Shown here in pieces: positions 55,160 through 63,369 of a DNA stretch of 64,000 bases; the first letter of the stretch is position 1, and each line of letters starts with the position of its first letter. Origin of the DNA: Hyphomicrobiales bacterium (GTDB lineage: Bacteria > Pseudomonadota > Alphaproteobacteria > Rhizobiales > Rhizobiaceae); the NCBI GenBank assembly GCA_900472625.1, contig UCIT01000001.1:62001-126000 (forward strand). Direction: 5' to 3'. The position numbers and the translations under genes were made by a program. Under the pieces are notes generated by a model. The model had not been told where the DNA came from. It did not search any database and saw only the letters and a list, made by a program, of their open reading frames with translations.

Positions 55160-55776
55160 CTGCCGTCTCCTTGGAGGCGCGCCGCGGCGCGTGTGTCGCT
55201 TCTTCCCGCGGACGGCGCCGCAGGTTCCCGTGCACGCTCATCCGCTATCGATTTTAAAGGCGTTTTTTGTCGGCCGTGCGCGTGGTGGCGCGAATGACGG
55301 CCGGCCGCGTAATCGCAACCGTGTCGGCCGTCGTTTTGCTGTTCGCTCGTGTTCGCATCGAAAATGAACCCACGCAAAGGCTGCCGAACGGCGGCCCCGA
55401 TAATTATGTCAGCATTGTTTACCTATCTTGATGCGAAGAGTCAAGTTTGCAATCGCGGTTGATACGCAATTTTGATGCGCGTTTATTAATCGCTACGTAT
55501 TTTTAATACGCCCAAGGTCAATCGAACTTTCGCATTCGTACGTTTGAGGATTCTGACGCGCTCGGCAGGTATCCACTGGTGCGTGTTTCTCTTCCGAGCT
55601 TGGCATCACGATATCGTGGCATCCGCAGAATTTTTTGCGATGAAAACGACCGGTTTTCAGTCCCTCTCATTTCCGTCATCGACAATCATTTGGTCGAGTG
55701 ATATATCACAGCAAGAATGGTGAGGCGGATTGCGTTCGTTCAACCATGCAATCCTAACAATGACGAGGAACAGTCG
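55160..55776. other. Divergent regulatory region between the gltB-like and dapA-like genes
   Basis: A 617-base gap, clearly AT-rich between about 55400 and 55720. A perfect 12-bp palindrome CACGATATCGTG lies at 55607-55618, inside a flanking GCAT direct repeat, and is a candidate operator for either divergent gene. I see no credible coding sequence and no terminator. Confidence 0.5.
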
Positions 55777-56718
55777 ATGGCAGATTCAGTATTCAAAGGT
55801 TGCATCCCGGCTCTGATGACGCCGTGCAATCCCGACCGCAGCCCGAACTTCGACGCGCTCGTCGAAAAGGGCAAGGAACTCGTGTCGCTCGGCATGTCTG
55901 GCGTCGTCTATTGCGGCTCGATGGGCGACTGGCCGTTGCTGACCGACGAGCAGCGCCAGGAAGGCGTGAAGCGCCTGGCTGAAGCCGGCGTTCCGGTTGT
56001 CGTCGGCACGGGTGCGATCAACACGCAGTCTGCCGTCAGCCATGCGGCGCACGCCGCCAAGGTCGGCGCCAAGGGCCTGATGGTCATCCCGCGCGTGCTG
56101 TCGCGTGGCTCGTCCATCGCGGCCCAGCGCGATCACTTCTCGGCTGTACTCACCGCCGGCAAGGATCTTCCCGCCGTCATCTACAACAGCCCCTATTACG
56201 GTTTCGCCACCCGCGCCGATCTGTTCTTCGACCTGCGCTCGCGCTTTTCCAACCTCGTCGGCTTCAAGGAATTCGGCGGCAAGGCTGATATGACCTACGC
56301 GGCCGAGAACATCACGGCCGGTGACGATAGCCTGACCCTGATGGTCGGTGTCGACACGGGCGTCTATCATGGCTTCGTCAATTGCGGTGCTGGTGGGGCC
56401 ATCACCGGTATTGGCAATGCACTGCCGAAGGAAGTCCTGCATCTGGTCGCGTTGTGCGAAAAAGCCGCCAACGGCGATGCTGTCGCGCGCCGTGAAGCCC
56501 TCGAGCTCGAGGAGGCACTGATGGTGCTCTCGACCTACGACGAAGGCCCGGATCTGGTCCTTCACTACAAGTATCTGATGGTGCTGAACGGCGACGATCG
56601 CTACGCGCTGCATTTCAACGAAAGCGACGCGCTCAGCGCCTCCCAGCGCCGCCATCTCGAAAAGCAGTATGATCTGTTCCGCAAATGGTACGCATCGCGA
56701 TACGCGAACGCCGCGTAA
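55777..56718 (+). CDS. Dihydrodipicolinate synthase (DapA/NAL) family lyase
   Basis: A 313-residue class I aldolase of the DapA/N-acetylneuraminate lyase superfamily. ATG at 55777 has GAGGAA upstream; the longer frame from 55717 is rejected. It has FKGCIPALMTPCNPD (first strand), the tyrosine motif IYNSPYYGF and the Schiff-base lysine in NLVGFKEFGGKADM. The substrate-loop GCGSMGDWP-like segment (VVYCGSMGDWPLLTDEQR) differs from the GTTGE of true DapA, so lysine synthesis is unlikely. Other members act on hydroxyproline-derived pyrroline carboxylate, KDG or sialic acid. It diverges from the gltB-like operon, which hints at amino-acid nitrogen metabolism but does not prove it. Confidence 0.9.
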   Translation: MADSVFKGCIPALMTPCNPDRSPNFDALVEKGKELVSLGMSGVVYCGSMGDWPLLTDEQRQEGVKRLAEAGVPVVVGTGAINTQSAVSHAAHAAKVGAKGLMVIPRVLSRGSSIAAQRDHFSAVLTAGKDLPAVIYNSPYYGFATRADLFFDLRSRFSNLVGFKEFGGKADMTYAAENITAGDDSLTLMVGVDTGVYHGFVNCGAGGAITGIGNALPKEVLHLVALCEKAANGDAVARREALELEEALMVLSTYDEGPDLVLHYKYLMVLNGDDRYALHFNESDALSASQRRHLEKQYDLFRKWYASRYANAA

Positions 56719-56814
56719 AGGCTACGTCGCGACTGCCATCCCAACTACGAACGCCGCGCCTAAGAAGGTGCGGTGTTTTCTTTTCAGTTTGGTGGGTTTT
56801 ACGGCCTGCAGGGA

Positions 56815-57078
56815 TCAATATTCCGGTCTGAGCTCAATCTCTGCCTTGCTCTCATCGATCTCGGTCTGCGCCGCCTCGAGCGTTGCTTCCTCGCTGTAAT
56901 AAGACCTGCTATCGACCGGCGGCAGTTCGCCGTTCAGGTCGGAGACACGATAAAACCAGATTTCGTTGGATCGCTTGATTGTCAGTCTGAAGCGGCCATG
57001 GCTAGCGTAAGCCTCGCCGCTATCGTTTCGGTTCCATCTCATGTGAGCGTAGTTCGTCTTCTTTTTGAACAGGCGCAT
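56815..57078 (-). CDS. Small conserved-looking protein of unknown function
   Basis: An 87-residue basic-to-acidic protein: a Lys-rich start (RLFKKKTNYAHMRWNRND), a central segment SHGRFRLTIKRSNEIWFYRV that reads as two beta strands, and an acidic helical end (TLEAAQTEIDESKAEIEL). AAGGA lies nine bases before the ATG. It is convergent with the dapA-like gene. No family recognized. Confidence 0.7.
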   Translation of the reverse strand: MRLFKKKTNYAHMRWNRNDSGEAYASHGRFRLTIKRSNEIWFYRVSDLNGELPPVDSRSYYSEEATLEAAQTEIDESKAEIELRPEY

Positions 57079-57181
57079 TTTCGCATCCTTTCATCGACAT
57101 TCCGATATACAGAAGTACGCCCTTCGATTTTATAATAAAGTTCTTATGCTCCCAATGGTTTCATAATCGTTATCCCTGACG

Positions 57182-59308
57182 TCACGCGCCGGCCTCTCGA
57201 ACGAGAACTTTTACAACCTGTCGCCACACGCGACCTGCGATGCTCTCACCCTTGCCATCAAGGACGACGACACCCCTGATGGTTTGCGACAAAGGCGTTT
57301 CGGTCGCCTCTGCCGTGATGGCATATTGTGCCGCGACGGGACTCAACCTGACGCGTTCATGTCCGCTCTGCGGATGAACCGCAATCTCTCCGTGAAATTC
57401 GGATGTGAGCTGTGGAATGTCGATTTCGGCCGCTCCCGCTGATGCAATGGACGAGAGCCGAACCGGCAGCCGTGAGAGCGAGAGATCATCCGGCACGAAC
57501 CAGCCTTGCGCGCCTGTCTCGATCCGCCCTCGATCGGATCCGGTGACGAAGCCCCTTGCAGTCATCCCCGAGGTGTCGGCGATCGTTGCCAGCTGATCTC
57601 TCCGGCTGATCCAGCGACCGACATGAACCTGCGGGTCGATATCGACCACGGTGCCGTCGAAAGGTGCACGTACGATCAGCGAGGACTGGCGTCGGATCAA
57701 CCCGTCCCGCTTTGCCTCAAGTGCCGCCAGTTGCGATTGAAGGATGCCGCGATCGACGAGGTTCTGCGGGTCGGCCTGAACGCGCGCGAGGCGGTAGCCG
57801 GTCAGTTCCGCTTCTATCTCCGTGGTGTGGAGTTCCTGTTGCAGCTCCGGCCGGCTGATGACGAAAAGTACATCGTCTTTTCTGACGAGGTCGCCGCGCT
57901 TGGCGCCGATCTGTTCGATCCTGCCTGGCTCGACGGGGAACATCCGGGTAAAGACGCTGGGATAGAGCGCTGCCGGCGCCGACACGCTCTTGAAGATGGG
58001 CACGGAGCATAACAGGAGGACGGCAAGCAACACTCCGAATGATAGCCAGCTCCGCCGGCTTGCGATGATCTCATGGCGCATCTGCCACCACTCCCTGATT
58101 TCGGACAGCACCGGCCGAAGGATGAAAAAACCGATCTCGACGGCAAACAGCATGACGCCGACGATCTTGATGGTGAAATGGTAGACGAGGAGCGCGATGC
58201 CAAAATACAGGAACAGCCGGTAGATCGCAGTGGCTATGGCGTAGAGGGTGACAGTGGCGTCGAGCTTCGGGCCAAAGCGGTCCGGTCGTTCCTCGGCGGT
58301 GTTGAACAGCAGGCGGCGGAGCCGCCAGCGCAAATGCCGGAACGCGCGGGGCTGCAGGTTCTCGACACCGAGCAGGTCGGCGAAGATGTAGTAGCCGTCG
58401 AAGCGCATGAACGGATTGAGGTTGACGATCAGGCTGAGAACCCAGCCGGTCGCCGCCAGCACGAAGGCGGCCGAGCGAAATGGCCCGTCGGGGAGAAACA
58501 CCCAAAGCAATAGCGCAAACACCGCGATATGGATCTCGGTGAGAACGCCGGCCATGTCGATGCGGAGCCGCTGGAATCGCGACTTCAACCGCCAGGCATC
58601 GCTGACATCGGTATAAAGCAGCGGCACCAGCACCATGAAGGCGATGCCCATGGTCGGCACCCGGCAACCATGACGCCGCGCGACATAGGCGTGGCCGAGC
58701 TCATGGATCGATTTGATGAAGCCGACCGAGAGCACCGACACGACGATGCCTTCGGGGGTGAACACATAGGGGAAAGTCCCGGTGAACGCATCCCACTGGC
58801 GTGAGACCAGGTAGAGGCCGAGAATTGCAGCGATCACCGTGAAGATCTGGAAGCCGGGGCTGAACACAATGGCGACGTGGGGCGCCGTCTTCCTGATGAA
58901 GCGGTCCGGCCGCACCAGCGGGATCCGGAAAAAGAGATAGTTGTGAATGAGCCGAATGAACAGTGAATGGCGTCTCGTTGCACTGGCATGCAGCGCACGC
59001 CACGTCCCAGATGCCGGCTCACGCACGAAAAAGCTCGCCTCAAGCATTCGGATGGCAGCGTGAATTTCCTCCTGCCCCGGCGTTCGGCCGAATTGCGCGT
59101 GAACGGCGTGAAGGAGGCCGCGCATGGACCGGGCGACATTCCAGAGGCTCAGCAACTGGAACATTTCGAAGGTGACGCGAAAGAAGCGATTGCGGATCGG
59201 ATCGAGCACGATCCAGACGGGCTCGCCCGACAGGCCCGTTCCGCCGCGAACGATCTGCAGATCCTCGCGCAGCGGCGGTAGCCAGAGGTCCTGTGGCGCT
59301 GTGTTCAT
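57182..59308 (-). CDS. M50 site-2-protease-like membrane protein fused to an HlyD-type adaptor domain
   Basis: A 708-residue fusion. Residues about 10-95 resemble a PqqD-like module (EPVWIVLDPIRNRFFRVTFE). A multi-span membrane region follows with the zinc motif HELGH (His202, Glu203, His206) and the second M50 motif NLNPFMRFDGYY (Asp304). After a further span at about 425-445 comes a periplasmic HlyD-like domain with a split lipoyl motif (VEPGRIEQIGAKRGDLVRKDDVLFVIS) and a short helical hairpin. It is the last gene of the tolC-hlyD-hlyD-M50 operon (ATGA overlap with the previous gene) divergent from a giant surface protein gene. It may be the inner-membrane core of an exporter lacking an ABC ATPase. 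Proteolytic activity is plausible because the ligands are intact. Confidence 0.88.
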   Translation of the reverse strand: MNTAPQDLWLPPLREDLQIVRGGTGLSGEPVWIVLDPIRNRFFRVTFEMFQLLSLWNVARSMRGLLHAVHAQFGRTPGQEEIHAAIRMLEASFFVREPASGTWRALHASATRRHSLFIRLIHNYLFFRIPLVRPDRFIRKTAPHVAIVFSPGFQIFTVIAAILGLYLVSRQWDAFTGTFPYVFTPEGIVVSVLSVGFIKSIHELGHAYVARRHGCRVPTMGIAFMVLVPLLYTDVSDAWRLKSRFQRLRIDMAGVLTEIHIAVFALLLWVFLPDGPFRSAAFVLAATGWVLSLIVNLNPFMRFDGYYIFADLLGVENLQPRAFRHLRWRLRRLLFNTAEERPDRFGPKLDATVTLYAIATAIYRLFLYFGIALLVYHFTIKIVGVMLFAVEIGFFILRPVLSEIREWWQMRHEIIASRRSWLSFGVLLAVLLLCSVPIFKSVSAPAALYPSVFTRMFPVEPGRIEQIGAKRGDLVRKDDVLFVISRPELQQELHTTEIEAELTGYRLARVQADPQNLVDRGILQSQLAALEAKRDGLIRRQSSLIVRAPFDGTVVDIDPQVHVGRWISRRDQLATIADTSGMTARGFVTGSDRGRIETGAQGWFVPDDLSLSRLPVRLSSIASAGAAEIDIPQLTSEFHGEIAVHPQSGHERVRLSPVAAQYAITAEATETPLSQTIRGVVVLDGKGESIAGRVWRQVVKVLVREAGA

Positions 59309-60684
59309 AGTCCCAGCCGTTGCCGTATCGCGGCGATCGGTCTGCGGAACAGATAATAGGCCAAGGGCACCTTCTCGCCGAAGATCTGCGATGTGCCACG
59401 AATGCCGAGGCGCAATCCACCTTCAGGGACGGCGTCGAAGCCGGCGTAGACACGGTAGGCAAGCACGTTGCCCTCGATCATCTGGGGATCGAAGGACGAC
59501 GAGAGGGTCTTGGCCATCACCGGGTGCAGCGGATCGGCGTCGAGAAAGGCGCTGACGGTCGCCCCGTTCTCGACCGCGATCGCATCCGCCACCGGCACAT
59601 CGATGCGCAGTTGAACACGGTCGGGATCGGCGACTTCCATCACCCGCTCGCCGATCGACACGGGCCGACCGACCCAGTCGCGCTTGTCGGTGAAGATCAC
59701 CACCCCGTCGGTTTCAGCCTTGACGCTGGCGCGCGCCAGCATGTCAGCTGCGTAGTCGCGCTTGGCGGAGGCGACGCTCAGCTCGCTTCGCGTCACTGCG
59801 AGATCCCGCCTGGCATCGGGGTCGGCGATGGCGCGTTGGCTGATCTGCATCAGCCGCGCCTGCGCCACCTTCACATCCTGCTCGGCGACCTGGAGCTCGT
59901 TGCGAAGCGCGGTATCGGCGAGCCTGAAGAGCGGCTGTCCCTTGGTGACAGGGGCATTGGGATTGACGAGCATCTCCTCGATCGCGCCGTCGAGGGGCGC
60001 CGCAACGATCTCCGGCGCCACGGGCACCACTTCGCTAGGGGCAAGGACGGTCATGTGGACAGGGATAAACATGGCGGCCGCTGCGAGAAGCGCGGCCACT
60101 GCAATGACCGGCTTCACGGGCAGGCTGCGTTTCAGCCGACGTGGCCCGCTCAGGGCACCCCAGGCATGGGCGTAGGTTTCGGCCAGGCGCTCCGCGAGCA
60201 GCAGATCGGCGTCCTGCCAGGGCGCTTCTCGGGCGAGAAGCATTCCGGCAAAGACATGCGCGTCACGCAGTTGAAATGGTAGCCAGACCATGAACCGGAA
60301 GGGATAGCTGTCCTGCTCGATTTCACCGGGGGGGCAGTAGGCGGGAAGCGCGAATGCCTTGGTTTTCGACAGGCCGGCTTCGAGACGGAGTTGCCTGATC
60401 AGCCCTTCGACAAACCGGATGCGAGGGGAATTCCGATCCACGGCCCCGATCGACGACACGGTTTCGACCCTGGCAATGCTTTTCGCGACGGAGAGCACGA
60501 AGATCTGCCGCGCCTTGGTCAGCTTCATGGTCTCGTTGGCGATGAGAAACCGGAGTTCGCCGACACTGTCCGCCCACCGCGCGTCCGCTTCGATGCGCAG
60601 CAAAATCTCAAGCGGTTGCGCCCCGGCTGTTACAGGCGGCGGTAGCTTCACGGGTTCGCCAAGTGGTTTCTGGGTTCCTTGCAT
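59305..60684 (-). CDS. HlyD-family adaptor with an N-terminal cytoplasmic (GAF-like) domain
   Basis: About 459 residues from ATG 60684 (GAGGCGAG upstream); ATG 60699, which overlaps the previous stop as ATGA, is an equally possible start. The first 200 residues form a soluble domain with GAF-like character (LRFLIANETMKLTKARQIFVL, AGMLLAREAPWQDADLLLAERLAETYAHAW). A single span follows (VIAVAALLAAAAMFIPVHM), then a HlyD periplasmic part with lipoyl halves (EIVAAPLDGAIEEMLVNPNAPV and SVKAETDGVVIFTD) around a coiled-coil hairpin. Such a large cytoplasmic domain is unusual for HlyD adaptors and might sense or bind export cargo. Confidence 0.87.
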   Translation of the reverse strand: MQGTQKPLGEPVKLPPPVTAGAQPLEILLRIEADARWADSVGELRFLIANETMKLTKARQIFVLSVAKSIARVETVSSIGAVDRNSPRIRFVEGLIRQLRLEAGLSKTKAFALPAYCPPGEIEQDSYPFRFMVWLPFQLRDAHVFAGMLLAREAPWQDADLLLAERLAETYAHAWGALSGPRRLKRSLPVKPVIAVAALLAAAAMFIPVHMTVLAPSEVVPVAPEIVAAPLDGAIEEMLVNPNAPVTKGQPLFRLADTALRNELQVAEQDVKVAQARLMQISQRAIADPDARRDLAVTRSELSVASAKRDYAADMLARASVKAETDGVVIFTDKRDWVGRPVSIGERVMEVADPDRVQLRIDVPVADAIAVENGATVSAFLDADPLHPVMAKTLSSSFDPQMIEGNVLAYRVYAGFDAVPEGGLRLGIRGTSQIFGEKVPLAYYLFRRPIAAIRQRLGL

Positions 60685-60695
60685 TCGGTCTCGCC

Positions 60696-61466
60696 TCATT
60701 CGCCCGGAGGTTTGAAGGTCGTCGGACCGCTCATGCCCGGCAAAACCCCCGTCGTGTCGCCAGAAAAGCGCCCGGTGATCTTGACGGTCTGACTGACGGG
60801 GTCGACGGTGGCGCCGATCCGGATGATATCGACCGGCAGCGTCTTGGCGGTCTCGTCGATGCGCAGGGAGAACTGTTCGCCGCTGCGCAGCCAACGCAGC
60901 CAGATCGAGGGCACCAGTACATCGATCAACAAATCGTTGCTGGCGACGATGTGCATTATCGGTCGGCTCGGCTCCGGCGTCTCGTGGGCGTGTGAGGGCA
61001 TCGCGCCGATTCGGCCGTCAAACGGTGCCGCTATGGTGCAGCGGCCGAGCTTGCTGCGGTAGGCATCGGCCTCGCCGGCGGCCTGATTGGCCTTGGCACG
61101 CGACAGTTCGACCTCGAATTTGCCAGCGGCATTTGAGCGCGCCAGGCGCTCGTCGTTTGCAACGGCAATCTGCGCCGCGGCCAGTGCCGCCTCTGCAGAC
61201 TTCAACTGCGCCTGTATATCCCCGCATTCGAACGTCGCAAGGACATCGCCCTTGCGGAAGCTCTCGCCTTCCTTGAACGGCAGGCTGGCGATTGGAAAAC
61301 CGAGATCGCTCGATATGGATGCTTCGTCGGCGGCACGCACGATGCCACGCAGGCCGTCGAGCACGGCGTTGGTATCCGGCTGTTGATCGCCCGCCGCGAA
61401 CACAGTGCCGCCGATCAATATCTGGATGGACAGAATGAGTGCTGCAATGCGCGTCACGGCCAACAT
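60696..61466 (-). CDS. HlyD-family periplasmic adaptor
   Basis: A 256-residue membrane-fusion protein with a signal peptide (IAALILSIQILIGGTVFAAG), a lipoyl half (KEGESFRKGDVLATFECG), an alpha-hairpin rich in Ala (SAEAALAAAQIAVANDERLAR), a second lipoyl half (CTIAAPFDGRIGAMPSHAHE) and a beta-barrel. It is short for the family. It starts 11 bases after the TolC-like gene stop and its own stop overlaps the next adaptor gene. It should contact the TolC-like channel in this export cluster. Confidence 0.9.
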   Translation of the reverse strand: MLAVTRIAALILSIQILIGGTVFAAGDQQPDTNAVLDGLRGIVRAADEASISSDLGFPIASLPFKEGESFRKGDVLATFECGDIQAQLKSAEAALAAAQIAVANDERLARSNAAGKFEVELSRAKANQAAGEADAYRSKLGRCTIAAPFDGRIGAMPSHAHETPEPSRPIMHIVASNDLLIDVLVPSIWLRWLRSGEQFSLRIDETAKTLPVDIIRIGATVDPVSQTVKITGRFSGDTTGVLPGMSGPTTFKPPGE

Positions 61467-61477
61467 CCTTCCAATCT

Positions 61478-62941
61478 CTATTTGACCGCCACCAGGTCAG
61501 TTTTCTGTTCTCCGCGCTCAAGCCACATGTTTCGCAGTTCGGTCGCCATGTCGTTCACCGGTTGGGTGGTGCGGAGCGTCTGCGGGAACGGGTCGATGCC
61601 GAGCGAGGCGTAGATATTGGCGTAAGCGTTCTGCAGGTCGGCATAGGCCATGTCGAGCTTGGCGTCAGCCAGAAGCGCGTTCATCTCTTCGCGGATCAGC
61701 ATCTGCTCGCTGGTCTTCTGCGCCGCCGTTTCGGAACGGACCTGGGTCAGGATGCGATGTGAGACATTCGACAGGGCCGACGCCGTCGAATAGGACTGTT
61801 TCAGATGCGCATAGCGCGCCCGGCTGATATGGACCTGTGTCATGACAGCCATGGCAACGGAGAGCGAGCGGGTGTCGAGCGCCTGTTTCTCCGCATCGAT
61901 CTTCTTCACGACGGCGGGCATCGTCGCCAGCTTCATCAGATTGAAACTGACCTTGGCGCCCCAGGAGACCCAGTCGTTGGTGGCGATGAACTCGTTGGAG
62001 TCGTAGTTCGGTCCGGCGTAGAAATTGATGCCGGGCAGAAGGTCCAGCAGCGCGGCGTCGACTTCGCGTTCGTTGATCCGCAGCCTGTAGGAAATCTCGC
62101 GCATTTCCGGGCGGTTGGTGGCGGCGATGTTGTACATCTCGTCAGAGGTGTAGTTGATCTTCAATTGCGTGTCGCGGCGCTTCGGTACCTCTAGCGTGAA
62201 GGGCGTGCCTGGTTTCACGTTCATCAACGCCGACAGCTGGGTCTTGGCGACCATCAGCTCGCCCTCGAGCAATTCGACCTCCCGCTTCACCTCGATCAGT
62301 TCCCGCTCGTAGGTCAGCGCTACCAGTGGCGACGTTTCGCCGTTAGAGGACAGGTTTCGCGTATCCTTCAGGGCACGCGCGACACGGCCCTCAAGCGCGC
62401 GCATGCGCCCGACCAACCGCTCATAGCTGACGGCGCGCCAATAGGCAGTGCGCACATCCTCGATCACTTTGTTGACCATCCGGCGCTTCATCTCGTCCTG
62501 CACCAGCACCTCGTCGGTCGCCTGCTTGGCGCGGACGTAGGAGAGGCCGAAATCGAGAATGTTCCAGGAGGCCGTCAGATCGGCGGTCACGATGCTATCA
62601 TCGCGCGTGGAGGGCTCGCTGGAATCGGCCTGACTGCGCCCGGCATAGCCGGCGCTCGATACAATCTTCGGGAGTGCAGAGTAACTGACCAGATCCGCTT
62701 CCCGCAATTTCAGTGCTGCCTGCATGACCTCCACCTTGGTGTCGAGGTTGTATTTCAGGGCTCTCGCCATGGCTTCATAGAGATCCACCTTGTCTGAGAT
62801 GGGCTCCTGGTTGGCCGTGGCAAGGGCAAGCCTCTGCGCACCGAAATTCGCATGCGCTTCCGGAGCGAGTGGCTTAGGGGTAACGGTACATCCTGTCGCG
62901 ATCAAACCAGCGGAAACTGCGACAATAACCGGAAATTTCAT
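61478..62941 (-). CDS. TolC-family outer-membrane channel lipoprotein
   Basis: A 487-residue outer-membrane efflux protein. The N-terminus FPVIVAVSAGLIATGCTVT is a lipoprotein signal with Cys18. The body shows the internally repeated helical pattern of TolC proteins, such as YLDTKVEVMQAALKLREADL-like helices and ELIEVKREVELLEGELMVAKTQL, with a C-terminal MAYADLQNAYANIYASLGIDP typical of the family. GAGGAAG precedes the ATG. It is the first gene of the export operon and would provide the outer-membrane exit for the divergent surface protein. Confidence 0.92.
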   Translation of the reverse strand: MKFPVIVAVSAGLIATGCTVTPKPLAPEAHANFGAQRLALATANQEPISDKVDLYEAMARALKYNLDTKVEVMQAALKLREADLVSYSALPKIVSSAGYAGRSQADSSEPSTRDDSIVTADLTASWNILDFGLSYVRAKQATDEVLVQDEMKRRMVNKVIEDVRTAYWRAVSYERLVGRMRALEGRVARALKDTRNLSSNGETSPLVALTYERELIEVKREVELLEGELMVAKTQLSALMNVKPGTPFTLEVPKRRDTQLKINYTSDEMYNIAATNRPEMREISYRLRINEREVDAALLDLLPGINFYAGPNYDSNEFIATNDWVSWGAKVSFNLMKLATMPAVVKKIDAEKQALDTRSLSVAMAVMTQVHISRARYAHLKQSYSTASALSNVSHRILTQVRSETAAQKTSEQMLIREEMNALLADAKLDMAYADLQNAYANIYASLGIDPFPQTLRTTQPVNDMATELRNMWLERGEQKTDLVAVK

Positions 62942-63369
62942 CGAAACTCTTCCTCAAACCTGTTCCGCTTGCGACTGAGTCTGAGGTAGCCGGTATGCGC
63001 GGATATGCAATCATGGAGCACGCATTCTTCGGATCTGGCGGCCCCGCAGGGCTCGAAACTGCCGTCGAATTAGCTTCAGTCTTTGCTAACATGGTTAATC
63101 GAGACTTAACAAAATACAATTTTTCAGCGCATTCTTTATTGCCGCCAGCCAATCGATGGTTCAGGAAGGTACACGGGTCGATTCCTGTCATGGTTGATTT
63201 AGGAATACCTAAATGGATCGTTGGAATATTAGTAGGTTGTTAATGACATGCTCACTAGGGTTGAGATTGCCGGTCTAGGGAGCCGGTGGTGACGTAGACG
63301 GAGACAAGACATTGCCGGGCTAATACGGGCACCCGGTCAACAGAAACACGTTGTCGTGGAGGAAACCCC
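62942..63369. other. Divergent promoter region between the export operon and the giant surface protein gene
   Basis: A 428-base gap, AT-rich in 63060-63260. It should hold the promoters for both directions. An open frame at 62995-63243 has no RBS and crosses this AT-rich DNA, so I do not call it. No clear operator is visible. Confidence 0.45.

Noticed and set aside
53294..55297. A 667-codon open frame on the plus strand
   Set aside because: It is antisense to the amidotransferase part of the GltB-like gene and its translation shows no recognizable motifs.
62995..63243. An 82-codon plus-strand frame in the divergent export promoter region
   Set aside because: No RBS, AT-rich composition unlike neighbouring genes and no protein signature.
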